A DNA stretch of 64,000 nt, taken from assembly GCA_010015805.1 (NCBI GenBank), contig ML978131.1, positions 868,001 to 932,000 of the forward strand, in the 5' to 3' direction. Shown here in pieces: positions 47,377 through 57,755 of this stretch. How positions within the stretch are numbered: the stretch's first letter is position 1; each line of letters opens with the position of its first letter. Position numbers and translations under genes: made by a program. The notes under the pieces are model-generated. The model searched no databases. It was given only the letters and a program-made list of their open reading frames with translations, and was not told the origin of the DNA. The DNA comes from Rhizodiscina lignyota (taxonomy: Eukaryota > Ascomycota > Dothideomycetes > Aulographales > Rhizodiscinaceae).

Positions 47377-49489
47377 TGCGACAGTGTTCGTGGTTTATTT
47401 GTAACTCTGGCAGTGTGTATGCTCGCAGAAGGTGAGGACAGAGTGGGAGGCGGTCGGTGCCGAAAGGTTGGGAGCAAACGTCGGTGACAGGGTTTGGATT
47501 TTGGTCGCGCAAGCGTGACGGTTGCACGGATGCGAGGACTAGAGTCGTGCGAGCAGCATCGTGGATGCCATGGCGGGGGATAAATTGCGCGTGTGCGATA
47601 ATGATGCGTAGAATGGCCGTGTGCTCTTTGTCTCTTGGGTATTAGGTATGAATGAGGTAGTTCGGTCGGCGCGTGCTCAGCGTGGGCTATGACGAGGAAA
47701 AAGTACGTGTGGGTACAAAGAAAATGGTACGATGATATGGGACGGCTGCCGTTGGTCGAACGCGAGGAGTGTCTTGTCAGCAGCGACGAGCGCGTGTAGG
47801 AGCAGCGGCGATATGATAAAGGGCTACGAGCGAGAGCATTGCAATGGAGTTGGACGGGCGCGGGGGTTCCACAGCGACTTGGATGGAATGGGGTGCTGTG
47901 GTAGCGGTGGGTGAATGACGCCGTGCACGCTAAGCTGGCCAAGACGACGCCAGCAGACGTTCCGAACTTCTACGCCTTCGAGAAGCCTGCCCGAAAGAAG
48001 CCCCCAACTGACGAAGCTCCACAACCGTCGGCTTAAGCGAAATCTGCACGCATGGCCGTCCGCGATCCGCGCACCACTTGAAACGTCCCTCTTCGTGCTT
48101 CCAGCTTCGCCCTCCGTCGTGGGAAGCGTTTCAAATGCCCCTCTCCAATCACCTCGCCATACGCCGCCGTTCTCCTTTCTGGCCTTGCTCGGCCCATGAA
48201 TCAGTCGGCTTCAGCTGAACTGCCCGACCCTGAGCATTCGGCACCGGTGCCCACCCACTCACATGCCCAGATACGTATATGTACACCCAGGCCACGACCA
48301 CTCTCCATTTCGCTTGCACGAGGCTGAGATCTGGGAGGCGTATCTCTGCCTCTCTGAATCTCGCACTTAGGTAAAGACTTGACGCCACTATCCGATGCCT
48401 TACATGCCGGAGAAGCAAACAAGGCGAGTTGACTCAGTGGAACTTCGCTCATGTCGGCCGTTTGTGCATGTGCAAGCCACAGTGCTCTGCATGAATTCTT
48501 CCCACGCAGCCAGTTAATATCGACGTCCAACGTGCTTCGGAGACTTCCTATCACTCGCGCATCTATTCTCAGCATAGCTTCCTCTTTTGGCCTCCACTTT
48601 CCTCCACAGTCTCCACACGTCTAGAAGGGGACCAACTTCTTCTTTCGTACTGAAGCTCGACACTTAAGCTTCGCTCGGACTCAGGGTTCACTGTGGCGGT
48701 TCATCTTGTGATCTGACGTCTTCAGAGCACATCCCACGGCCCGTCTTTACGGCCGTTCGACGACTGCACCGCTCGACACCGAGGCCAAAGGAGAGCGATT
48801 GATATATTCGCCACGAGTTCATTTCTCTACCGTCAGCCACAAATTCTCACTTTGGTCAACCAGTTTCCGCGAGTGGCCGGCCTTGAACAAGAGACGCTGA
48901 AGTGATCCATCTCATCGCCAGTCATCCACTTTGACGCCAACAAGCCTGTCAGATGCTATGCTAAAGCTTATTAGATCTTTCCGACAGTAAGAGAAGTGCA
49001 TTTCCGATGGCATCCAGTTTTGTGCAGTCTGGTAGACTATGCGTCTGGTTCACGTCTGACGGGAGTACAGTCTTCGTTCAGAGGCCTTCGTTTCTGCGCA
49101 TCAAGGAACGCCAAGGCGAAAGGAAGCTTTCTTGGTGGCATTAGATCACAATACAAGGCCAGTTAAGATCAGATCTGCATCGTGAAATCCGATCCCCACC
49201 GTCTAGTCTCGTCCCATGTCTCACCACCTGCGCACCACCACTTCAAGGTTCGGAAACGAGCCGAACCGCGCCAAGAGCCTTACGTCATGTGGCGGGCCAA
49301 ATTGAACCGCGCGAGCGCTCAATGGAACGTGGAGGATGTGATGATCGTGGCCGTGACCGGTGAATCGCATTCTTGGGACTTTGCGACAAGGCCTAGGAAG
49401 CTCCTCACACTCTTGTCTTCCTTCATCTCCCTCCTACACCCTTTCGGCCCTCAAGACAAATAGTTCTCTCGTCGCCATCACGCGTAGGA
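47377..49489. other. Divergent intergenic region
   Basis: 2.1 kb between the start codons of the F-box/LRR gene and the glycine-zipper gene. The length suggests complex regulation or long 5' leaders. Open frames of up to 200 codons are present next to the minus-strand gene but show no domain or splice support. Confidence 0.4.
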
Positions 49490-50843
49490 ATGTCTGGTTG
49501 GGATGAAGCAGGCGTGAGTGCTTTTTTGCTTTACCCGTGCCTCCAATCACCGTGCAGCTCTCGCAACGCTCTCCGGGGCCACTCTCCCTTGCCGCAGACG
49601 CTGCAGAATCAGGGAACTGGAGCTACGCAATGCTCTCGTTATCGGCTGCTTTGACGGCTTGACTTCGTGCGAGACCAGCCCCATGTCCTTCCCTCAGATC
49701 CGCCATCACCCTTTGCAATTGACTTGCGTTTCATATCGCCCTTCACACAATTCGGAATAACTCCGCCGCACATCAATCCTAACAGCGCATATTCAGGAGC
49801 TTGCCCTCGAAGGCATCGACCACGCCGTCGATAAGTATTACGACTGGGCGCACGACGGTTTAGGTCAAGGCTATACCAACACGAAGAATCGCATTTGGCA
49901 CAAGAAGCAGAAACACGGTCAGAAGAGCCAAGCGCCAGATTCAAAACCAAGAGCGAAATCAATGGCTTCGGATTCGCGCGGCCAGTATCGGCGCGACCCT
50001 TACGAGAGGGACGACGACTACGATGACCGAGGATATGATCGTGGCTATGATCGGGGAAGTCGGGGAGGAGACAATGGATATGGTCCACCACCGGAGAGAG
50101 GTTACAATTATGGGGATCGTGGTGCAGACGATCCTGACTCGGATGAAGAGCGAGGCTACAGACCAGAGGTACGAGAATCACTTCGCAAACACGCCATTCC
50201 ATTTAGCAATCGAGTATTCAGCATAAGCTAACATGCGTCCTCTTTACAGCGCCCAAACCCCTACGCTCCCCCACAACAACCTCAGCCTCGTGGGTACAAT
50301 CCCAATCGTTATGTCCCACCAGGCTACATCCCTCCTGTCGCCGGTGTTGCAGCAGGGCAAGTAGCCGGCGCACTACCTCCACCACCAGGCATGGGCCCCG
50401 CCCGTCCACAACCACAGTTTCTCCCGCCCCCACAGGCCTATGATGACGGCTACGACTCGTACTCCGAAGAAGACGACCGGCCACCCCGCGGCGCGCGCAA
50501 ATCCAAGTCGACAAACGACATGCGCCGCAAAGACGATGACGACGATGAGGGCGAGGGGAAGAAGCGCCCTAAGCACTCCGACATACTTATCACTGCCGCC
50601 GGAGCGCTTGCCGGTGGACTGTTGGGCTACGAAGTGAGCAATCGCCGCGGAAAGCCCGAGAGCTTTAATATGCTTGCGGGAGCGGTGGTCGGTGCTGTGG
50701 GTGCGCACGAGGCGAATAAGTTCTATGAGGGGCGCAAGGATGGGATTAAGGAGAAGTTTGCCAAGGAGAAGGATAAGTTGACTGGTTCGAAGAGACGGGA
50801 TAAGAGTCGGGACTCGAAGGATCGCTACCGCTATGACTTTTAG
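49490..50843 (+). CDS. Glycine-zipper protein with Arg/Gly/Asp/Tyr-rich low-complexity region
   Basis: Proposed exons 49490-49513, 49797-50168 and 50250-50843; introns of 283 bp (GTGAGT...TTCAG) and 81 bp (GTACGA...TTACAG), both phase 0; 329 residues. The start MSGWDEAG is followed by a helix (ELALEGIDHAVDKYYDWAHD) and a low-complexity stretch of RYDDRGYDRGYDRG type, then a proline-rich segment. Residues ~235-290 are a glycine-zipper pair (ILITAAGALAGGLLGYEVSN, MLAGAVVGAVGAHEAN) like those that pack in membranes, and the end is Lys-rich. Fungal proteins with this layout are common but unassigned. The long first intron is the weakest part; an extra small exon may be missing. Confidence 0.65.
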
Positions 50844-50883
50844 GGTGCTGATGGGAACGAATGCATTGGGCTGTATTAAGATT

Positions 50884-51777
50884 TCAGGAATTGACGTTGA
50901 AAATCTTGTCGATTCGCAGTTCGCGCGACCACACAATCGCGCCGGTGCGCTGGTCCCGGAAGGCGACGATTCGGTGCAGCGGGATGAATTCGTCGTCGGT
51001 GCTGTCGGGTTTCCACTTGGCGCACGGGAGTTCTTGGTAGCCTGTGAATCGATCGAGATAGACGACGGCGTATTCCTTGTGCGGCATGTCGGGATCCCAT
51101 TTTATTCGGTTCAAGACGTCTGATGCTGGGCGTAAGGGGGTTTTTTGCGGCGCAGTTTCCTTTGTCGATGCGCAGATTTGCTGTTCAGTTGGTGCGTAGT
51201 ATCGAAAAGTGGCTTCCCATCTATCTGCTCGAATGATGAGAGCCCTTGCAGATTCGCGCTGCGGCCACATCGCGTGATCAACGACCAATCGACCTAGCTC
51301 CGCTGGCTTCACGATCCGGATCTCCAGCTTCGGCTCCACGGGCTCGTCTTTCCATACCCGATGCTTTTTCACCAAATACTCAAACACATCCTCAAACAGG
51401 TCCCCTCTGAACCTTAGATCCGCCTCTCCGTCACTCTCCAATCCGATCAGGAAGCACCCCCGATGCTGGCCAACCGATGCAGATTGCTTAGCCTCCGCTT
51501 CAGAAAATACGAATAAGCCAGGCCACAGGATCGCGGAGGAGTTGTATAGGAACTGCGGGTCATCTCCGAGGCGCGCGAGGAAGCACACTACTTTTTGGGC
51601 AGCGCACATGGCTGTCGCGCGGAGGAAGTGGAGCAGCTCGTGGGGTGCGGGAGGGAGGGTAGAGGCGCAGGAGATGTCGATGCGGATGTATTTTGGGAAG
51701 GCAGAGAGGAAGTTAATTTGTGAGGGGGGTGGGGATGATGCGGTTTGGGGTTGGTTTGCGGGTTTGTCTTTCGCCAT
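50884..51777 (-). CDS. Protein with C-terminal MJ1316 (DUF504) domain
   Basis: Intronless, 297 residues, convergent with the glycine-zipper gene and only 40 bp from its stop. Residues ~215-292 fit the MJ1316 RNA cyclic group end recognition domain (formerly DUF504): SDVLNRIKWDPDMPHKEYAV, VYLDRFTGYQELP, EFIPLHRIVAFRD and GAIVWSRELRID. In other proteins this domain is proposed to recognise 2',3'-cyclic phosphate RNA ends and is often joined to nucleotidyltransferases or 2H phosphoesterases. The N-terminal ~200 residues (IRIDISCASTLPPAPHELLH, a DLFEDVFEYLVKKHRVWKDE block) are structured but not assigned. Role in RNA repair or processing is inference. Confidence 0.75.
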   Translation of the reverse strand: MAKDKPANQPQTASSPPPSQINFLSAFPKYIRIDISCASTLPPAPHELLHFLRATAMCAAQKVVCFLARLGDDPQFLYNSSAILWPGLFVFSEAEAKQSASVGQHRGCFLIGLESDGEADLRFRGDLFEDVFEYLVKKHRVWKDEPVEPKLEIRIVKPAELGRLVVDHAMWPQRESARALIIRADRWEATFRYYAPTEQQICASTKETAPQKTPLRPASDVLNRIKWDPDMPHKEYAVVYLDRFTGYQELPCAKWKPDSTDDEFIPLHRIVAFRDQRTGAIVWSRELRIDKIFNVNS

Positions 51778-52281
51778 GATGATTTAATGTGTAGTGTAGT
51801 TACGTGATGAGTATAAAAGTGACGACAATGAAATGATGAGTGGAATTGCTTGGATATAATCGCGCAGGTGATGAATTGTGAGAGATGTAAGAAAGGTGTC
51901 GGAAAGGGTTTCGTAATTGCTATATAAAAGTGCCATGTAGTGCTCTGTGTGGCTGTACCACCAAAGTCACAAAAAAGGAGTCGCAGCAACCAGTCTAGTC
52001 ATACCGTGAGTCACAAATCAGCCATCTTTTCCATCGGGGCTCGGGCAATAATTAATATGGGACTAAGTCACTGATGCTTGGGCAATTTTCCCTTCAGTCT
52101 TCGATCAAGTGTCTGTTGTGACCCTTTACGGGAAGTTAAGTGTCCTGAGTGTGACAGCCCGGGCAGGGTAGTACCGAGTTTTAGGTGGCTTTGGCCCCTA
52201 GAATTGGTCGATCTCCCGGTGCTCCGCCTTTGCTCTGGTGGCTTGGCGCGTCCGTGGCTTAAATCAACGTCGGCTCACTCG
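51778..52281. other. Intergenic, nothing recognised
   Basis: Upstream region of the MJ1316-domain gene. No element or coding signal recognised. Confidence 0.35.
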
Positions 52282-52556
52282 GTACTTTCAATTTGCGCTT
52301 AACAACTTGCAAAATACGATCAATAAATATGACACTCGTCAGCCTATACTCAAGTAGCTAATCAAGGCCATCGGCGACCTACAGTACATCAAGCCCAGCG
52401 CGTACCTGCTGCATGGCAAGCACAGGGACCAGAGCGCGGAAATCGACCAGCTCGTAAGTGTTCTGCATATGTACCAAGGTTCGGAAGACGGCCGAAGTCA
52501 CCCAGCAGGCGCGTAGTGCTGCCGGCATGATTGCGATGCTGGATGCTGGCGCTTAA
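52282..52556 (+). pseudogene. Coding relic with a preserved splice pair, family unrecognised
   Basis: One frame reads RYFQFALNNLQNTINKYDTR then QPILK, a TAG, and in the same frame LIKAIGDLQYIKPSAYLLHG and KHRDQSAEIDQL, up to a GTAAGT donor at 52454. A 55-bp intron ending CCAGCAG (52508) joins in phase to ARSAAGMIAMLDAGA and a stop at 52556. The good splice pair and protein-like wording indicate a former gene; the in-frame stop and the absence of an upstream start suggest decay. Function unknown. Confidence 0.45.
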
Positions 52557-52790
52557 TGTAGTCTACGCCGTACAGTACTGGTCTACTTTCTATTCGGAAC
52601 CTTATTTGAATTCGCGACGCACCCTTCTGCTTTCGTCTTTCCAGTTTCACTGTCAACTGATGTGTGCAGCTTCTTTCGCATCTCGAAAACCCTCCCAGAG
52701 TCAGCGCAAATGCTAAAATCGTCTCTAATAAAAAGTTTGTCGACTGGGACGCGAAGATCCCATTCGGAATCCCGTCGACAAAAGGGAAAT

Positions 52791-54494
52791 TCACCGACAC
52801 CCCTTTATCTCTCGCAAAATGGTCAACATACTCCCTGGCCACCACTGCCCCTGGCCATGAGCGCCATCAGGCCACAATCTAGTCACAAAATGGTCACCAT
52901 ATCTGTTCATCATTCCCGTAAGCGTCACAACCGGCAGCGTTCCAATCCACCATGACTCTTCCTCCACCAAAAACATGAGAACGGACCAATGCGCATAAAT
53001 GTCTAGCGCAAGTGCTTGCTCCTTTGTCAATTGCGTCGATATGTCTGCAGACGGGGTACCGATTGATCTTTCAAGTCTCTCGTCGAGAAGTGGAAGTACG
53101 AGGTCAAGGTATGCTTGCGGAGCCTGAGAAAGGAAACCGAGAAAAGGCCTTGTCAGTGGTTCTGTTGGCTCCGGAATCATATGCCTGCCTGCAATGGCCC
53201 GAAGCCATGGTCCCGCATGCGGTAGCGAGACTGATTCGGACTTCAAGGACTTCTTGGCCGTAGGTTCTATAGATCGCGGTGCAGACGAATTTGATGGGGA
53301 GAAAGCGTTGGTTCTGATGTTGACTAGGAGTTCGAAAGCGGCGGCGCAGGCAGACAATTGAGCATCGGTACATCGCCCCCCCTCATAACAAGCATTGCTG
53401 TGGCAGAGAGACTCCAGGCGTTCTCGAAGCTTGGAGAATGCTCCTTGACTGGTCGCAGCCAGTATCGGGAACATGACATGTTTACGCGATGAAGGCGGAG
53501 CTGCTGAGATATTGAATCCTAGCAACGGCGACGACCTATCTGTTGTGGATTCCGTTTCTTGGGGTGTGCCCAAATCGCGGCAATCCAACGATTGGAGAGT
53601 CGCTCTTATCCCCCGCATCATGACTATTACATCTCTTGGAGTTGCTGATAGGAGTTTGTGCGACTCTTGCCTCCCACTCTTCCTCGAGATCCAATGATTT
53701 ATTTGCTGACTCGCAGCAGTGAACGGTACTAACATCAAGGCACTCACCAAGAGAGGTTCCGTCCTTAGAGCATCCGGCTGTGAGATCAATTCTCTCATCT
53801 GCTCGCTCGCCAGATTGTAGAGTCGATAACCAGTCATCAAGACTTGATTGACAGCATCCAACTTGGGAGGAGGTTCTTTGGAGATCATATCGCAGCACAG
53901 ACAGACTGCGGAGAGTGCTAGCAGTGAATGGAAGACAGTTTCGCTCTTCAATGCCAGAGTTGGGATACCAATCTGCAAGGAGCCATAGTCTCTTTGGCAG
54001 TGAGTCAATGTACGACTCGTATGTTCCAGGTAATGGTGATATAGGTCGGCATCTGACGGTGGCAGAGCAGCATCCGCAGCATCGGAGCAACGTGTCGCTT
54101 CCACAACTGCCGGAGTTGACCGAGTTGATGTTTTGAAGGATGGCGAGGCTTCCGAGAATGAAGAAGTACATGGCGATAAAGAAAGAACACTGCAAGGCGG
54201 GCTCGGTAAGGATAGTTTGTCCATTGGCTCATTTGCAGCAGAGAACACGGCCGGTGGGTAAGCGCATTTCTGTAGAGACAATTCGCAACGGGTGCAAGAC
54301 GGTTTCAGCTCATCACACTGGAAGGTATCAGCTATGTCGGCGTTTACATCTCCAGGCATGTAGTTGCTCACCTTGACTTTCCGCCGCTTGCACGCGAAGC
54401 ATCCCATCCTGGACTTTCGATGCGCGCGTCTCGTTCGAAACATGACGGAGCGTTTACTTTGTTCTTCGGGATCGACCATTTCTCTGATTGACAT
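52791..54494 (-). CDS. Zn2Cys6 fungal transcription factor
   Basis: Two exons, 54494-54372 and 54317-52791, split by a 54-bp intron (donor GTGAGC, acceptor TTCCAG) that is a multiple of three and open; removal gives 549 residues. After splicing the zinc cluster at residues ~32-60 is perfect: C-x2-C-x6-C-x6-C-x2-C-x6-C (GCFACKRRKVKCDELKPSC). A Ser/Thr/Pro linker follows, then a helical region of the fungal-specific factor type (FHSLLALSAVCLCCDMIS, LLVSALMLVPFTAASQQIN), ending in a Trp-rich block (VEEESWWIGTLPVVTLTGMM). It binds DNA as a Gal4-type regulator in the nucleus. It is next to a hydrolase gene pair and could regulate it. The target is unknown. Confidence 0.9.
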   Translation of the reverse strand: MSIREMVDPEEQSKRSVMFRTRRAHRKSRMGCFACKRRKVKVSNYMPGDVNADIADTFQCDELKPSCTRCELSLQKCAYPPAVFSAANEPMDKLSLPSPPCSVLSLSPCTSSFSEASPSFKTSTRSTPAVVEATRCSDAADAALPPSDADLYHHYLEHTSRTLTHCQRDYGSLQIGIPTLALKSETVFHSLLALSAVCLCCDMISKEPPPKLDAVNQVLMTGYRLYNLASEQMRELISQPDALRTEPLLVSALMLVPFTAASQQINHWISRKSGRQESHKLLSATPRDVIVMMRGIRATLQSLDCRDLGTPQETESTTDRSSPLLGFNISAAPPSSRKHVMFPILAATSQGAFSKLRERLESLCHSNACYEGGRCTDAQLSACAAAFELLVNIRTNAFSPSNSSAPRSIEPTAKKSLKSESVSLPHAGPWLRAIAGRHMIPEPTEPLTRPFLGFLSQAPQAYLDLVLPLLDERLERSIGTPSADISTQLTKEQALALDIYAHWSVLMFLVEEESWWIGTLPVVTLTGMMNRYGDHFVTRLWPDGAHGQGQWWPGSMLTILREIKGCR

Positions 54495-55026
54495 TTGCCC
54501 GAGCAGCGCATGCGTTGCATACTTATAACTTCACGTTACCAATCGCCAAGCCTTTGCTGCGGCTCATTGCCTATGAAAACGATCGTCAGGTCCGGCTAGT
54601 CCCCATTCGGCTTGGCAGTTGCTTCGCCGCATCCTCACTTGGTTAAGTTGCCCTTGGCCTCGGACACTTTTCTCAGCTTTCTCCCGCAATTTGGAATTGT
54701 GCTGACTCTTCTTGTGATGACTCTTCATGTGCGCCTTGCAGGTCCCAGGGATTGTAATCACGCTTTCGTGTACATCTGCATTCTAGAAAGTCAGATGTCG
54801 ATGTTATGCACACCCTCAAGCGACGCAGACACTCAACGTCACCAGCTAGAGTAGCATTACTACTTACCAAGGTTCCATTCAACTTCACCGATTGTCTTGG
54901 CAGCAATCCAACAGAGCACAAAATGAACTAGCATGCCAGAATCAACAATGACAGCCATAGAAGACTTGACGTATGCTCAAACTTACAAGTCGTTGTTCGC
55001 TGGCTTGCCTATCAACGCACCAAGAC
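54495..55026. other. Intergenic, nothing recognised
   Basis: Promoter side of the Zn2Cys6 gene and 3' flank of the hydrolase relic. No specific element recognised. Confidence 0.4.
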
Positions 55027-56000
55027 TCACAAACTCCCCAACCATGGTTGTCTCCTTGATCTTCTCAGCGTACGCCAACATGTCCCGCTCAAAGTATCCC
55101 CTCTCTTGAAGATCTGTTGAATATCGCTTCGCGAAGCTTGAACGAGGTTGCAGCTGCCGCTATTATTGAACCTTCGCGGGCCGTTGCTCGAAGCGTGTTC
55201 CAAGCTAAAGGCTCGCTGTCTGGTTCCTCTAAACTTTCTACTTTGGAATGAACTGGTCGACACAATTCCCACGACCAGGTCTCCGTACTCCGAGGGAGCT
55301 GCGAACGACAATATAGATCTCAGCGAGTGCCCAACGAGGATAATCTTTTCGAAGTTTGGAACATCAACATCCTGACAGCTCCTCGGCGACAGAATGAGGG
55401 CGCCGATACGAGCGAGGGTGGTGATTCTTTTGAGAAACTCGATCTCTACAGGCCCTTCCATCGACGTTGTATGCGTCTGGCTTGCCTGGCTTGCTAACGC
55501 CGAGTCGGTCGTAAGTGAGGGTTGAATAGCCCCGCGTTTAGAGCTGCATCGACATACGAATAGCACTCTGGATGAACCTTCGCGTCCTAATACCTTTGAG
55601 AAAGATATTAGCTTCGCCGCCACTGTCACCAAGAAAACTATGCCGCCTACGTTTTATCGAAGCCGAACCCATGTGTCGCAATCTGCAAGATATTCGCCTT
55701 TTCCGAGTGTTTTGGCACACAGCGCGGCGCGCTAATACCGAAGTTCCGTTGCACAATCTTCACAGCCGTAATGCGTTCCGTCAAGTGTAGTACCGACCAT
55801 CTGTCAAGATTCCAGATGAAGTCTACTGCGTATATGTTGTTGTCGACTCGCAGAACGTCATCGACAGGATTGTTCACTTTCACAAGCACCGACAGTTCGA
55901 GATCGATACAAAGTTTATGGTTAGAGGTAGGAGCCGCTCTGGAAGACTTGATTAGAATGAAGCCCAATGTAACGACGAGAAAGGGAGGCCATCTTTGAGG
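55027..56000 (-). pseudogene. Degraded alpha/beta hydrolase, inverted paralogue of the gene at 56562
   Basis: Minus-strand frames hold pieces that line up in order with the intact neighbour: CVPKHSEKANILQIATHGFGFDK against CVPKSSKKEDVLQIATHGVHYDS; EGPVEIEFLKRITTLARIG against QAPLELEILRQLTLMARNG; and NFEKIILVGHSLRSILSF against KPKKVVHLGHSFGSFLTS. The pieces lie in more than one frame and stops interrupt them, so the gene is decayed. The nucleophile motif reads GHSLR instead of GHSFG. The two copies face away from each other from a shared interval, which indicates an inverted duplication followed by loss of one copy. Confidence 0.7.
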
Positions 56001-56465
56001 CTTCCGAATGATAACTGTTGCACTGTCAAGTTCTAATGGTTCTTTGTTGGGAAACATGACATTCTCTCTATTTGAATACAATCAACTTGAGCCTGAGCCG
56101 GAGCATACAGATCCGTGGATTACAGCGGTGGTGTACCTGCAAATACGCCAATTGTTACGGTACGGCGTTCTTTCGCGATCGTATTCACTGATCTCGCTTC
56201 TATACGACCACCTCCAGGAATTTGCTGTTCGGATGTTTGGCGACACGGATCCAATCAGCTGCTGACTTGGCGCCTTGGACTTGCTTGCAGGGGGCGTATT
56301 CGCAAAACTGGCCGGGGCGTATAGCGTATACATCACGTATACGACCGACTCTTTGCTGTCAAGCAAGCCAAGTTGTCTAGTCCTATTGGCTCACTATCCG
56401 GTAAGTCATAGTCCAAAAAAAAACAAAAAAAAAGACCTTGAGGCGGCGCTGCTACCTTCTACGAC

Positions 56466-56473
56466 TATATAAA
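56466..56473 (+). promoter_or_regulatory. TATA box of the hydrolase gene
   Basis: TATATAAA lies 89 bp upstream of the ATG at 56562. Two A-runs interrupted by a C (about 56414-56433) sit just before it, a common nucleosome-poor promoter feature. Confidence 0.6.
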
Positions 56474-56561
56474 CCACCGGTTCTGCAGTCATTGCTTCTG
56501 CACATACATTGAATCCAAACTTCGCCCAACCTAATTGATTTCATCCCTTTACGCTCAGGCA

Positions 56562-57755
56562 ATGGCGTCCATTCTTACCATAGCCATCTTGCTACTTCTC
56601 CATCGTCGGACTTCAGCTTCGACGATCGATTCTTCCAAACGACCCCATGGATTTTGCAAACAATTGGATATTCCAGTGTTTGCTACCGCAGCCAGCGCAA
56701 TCTACGACATCCCAAGGGTGGACAATGATATCGAAGCGACAGCCTGGGCAATCTATGACGCCACTCGGGACACTCCGCATAACGTGCAGAACATCATCAA
56801 GAACACTACAACCTCTGGTATTTTCAATATCCATGCCCAACTGTGTGTTCCCAAGTCTTCCAAAAAGGAGGACGTCCTACAGATTGCCACCCACGGAGTG
56901 CATTACGACTCAAGATATTGGGATTCTGAATACCAACCAGAGAAACACTCTTATGTTGATGCAGCACTCAAAGCAGGATACTCCATCCTCACATACGATC
57001 GTTTGGGAGTTGGTCAATCCGACAAACCTGACGCCTACACCGTGACTCAAGCGCCTCTGGAACTGGAGATACTTCGACAATTGACCTTGATGGCGCGCAA
57101 CGGCACCTTATATAGCTTTGCAGGGAAAGCAAAACCTGTCGATGCAGCATTCAACACGTTGGCAAAACCAAAAAAGGTCGTACACCTCGGCCACAGTTTC
57201 GGATCCTTCCTCACCTCTGCATTCATTGCCAACTACGGTCCTCTGAGCGACGGGGCAATCATCACTGGTTATCTCCTAACCGAAAATCTCGCAAGCGCTG
57301 GGTCAACGTCGTTTAACGTCGAATACGCCGCCACGAGCTGTCCCCCCTTCGACCGACCAAGTGGCTACGTTGTGTGCCAGAAGAATGGCATCCAGAACAT
57401 TTTCTTCGGGGGGGATCTCAAAACCGCGTTCACACCAGAATTGCTCAACTATGGCAATGACATCAAGCAGCCCGTCCCGATTGGGGAGCTCGCGTCAGCC
57501 TTCTGGCTCCTAGGAAACTATGGGCCTTCCTTCAAAGCGCCGGTACAATATCTGTTGCCAGAGTTCGACTTTTACGTCTGTCGAGGTGATTGCAAGGGAT
57601 TGGCCAATGTGACGGCCTTGGCGCAAACCTACCCTAACGCCACTGATATCGAAGTCGCCATCCAGCCGAACACCGGCCATGCCTTGCCACTCCACAACAA
57701 TGCCACTGCTGGCTTCCAGCTCTCGTTCGATTTCTTGGCCAGGCATGGGCTATAG
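56562..57755 (+). CDS. Secreted alpha/beta hydrolase
   Basis: Intronless, 397 residues. Signal peptide at 1-20 (MASILTIAILLLLHRRTSAS). The fold is marked by the strand-turn LQIATHGVHYDSRYWD (oxyanion side), SILTYDRLGVGQSDKPDAYT and the nucleophile elbow LGHSFGS (~residue 211). A later acid and histidine are likely in LLPEFDFYVCRGDC and NTGHALPLHNN. Several N-glycosylation sequons (NTT, NGT, NVT, NAT) support secretion. It probably cleaves an ester or lactone outside the cell; the substrate is unknown. It lies head to head with a degraded inverted copy and near a Zn2Cys6 regulator. The ATG was chosen because it starts the signal peptide 89 bp after a TATA box. Confidence 0.85.
   Translation: MASILTIAILLLLHRRTSASTIDSSKRPHGFCKQLDIPVFATAASAIYDIPRVDNDIEATAWAIYDATRDTPHNVQNIIKNTTTSGIFNIHAQLCVPKSSKKEDVLQIATHGVHYDSRYWDSEYQPEKHSYVDAALKAGYSILTYDRLGVGQSDKPDAYTVTQAPLELEILRQLTLMARNGTLYSFAGKAKPVDAAFNTLAKPKKVVHLGHSFGSFLTSAFIANYGPLSDGAIITGYLLTENLASAGSTSFNVEYAATSCPPFDRPSGYVVCQKNGIQNIFFGGDLKTAFTPELLNYGNDIKQPVPIGELASAFWLLGNYGPSFKAPVQYLLPEFDFYVCRGDCKGLANVTALAQTYPNATDIEVAIQPNTGHALPLHNNATAGFQLSFDFLARHGL

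Noticed and set aside
47340-47942. 200-codon minus-strand frame upstream of the F-box/LRR gene
   Set aside because: Low-complexity Ser/His/Pro composition with no domain; more likely leader or promoter sequence.
52791-57755. Secondary-metabolite cluster around the Zn2Cys6 regulator
   Set aside because: Only a regulator and one hydrolase with its relic are present; no backbone synthase, P450 or transporter in the window.
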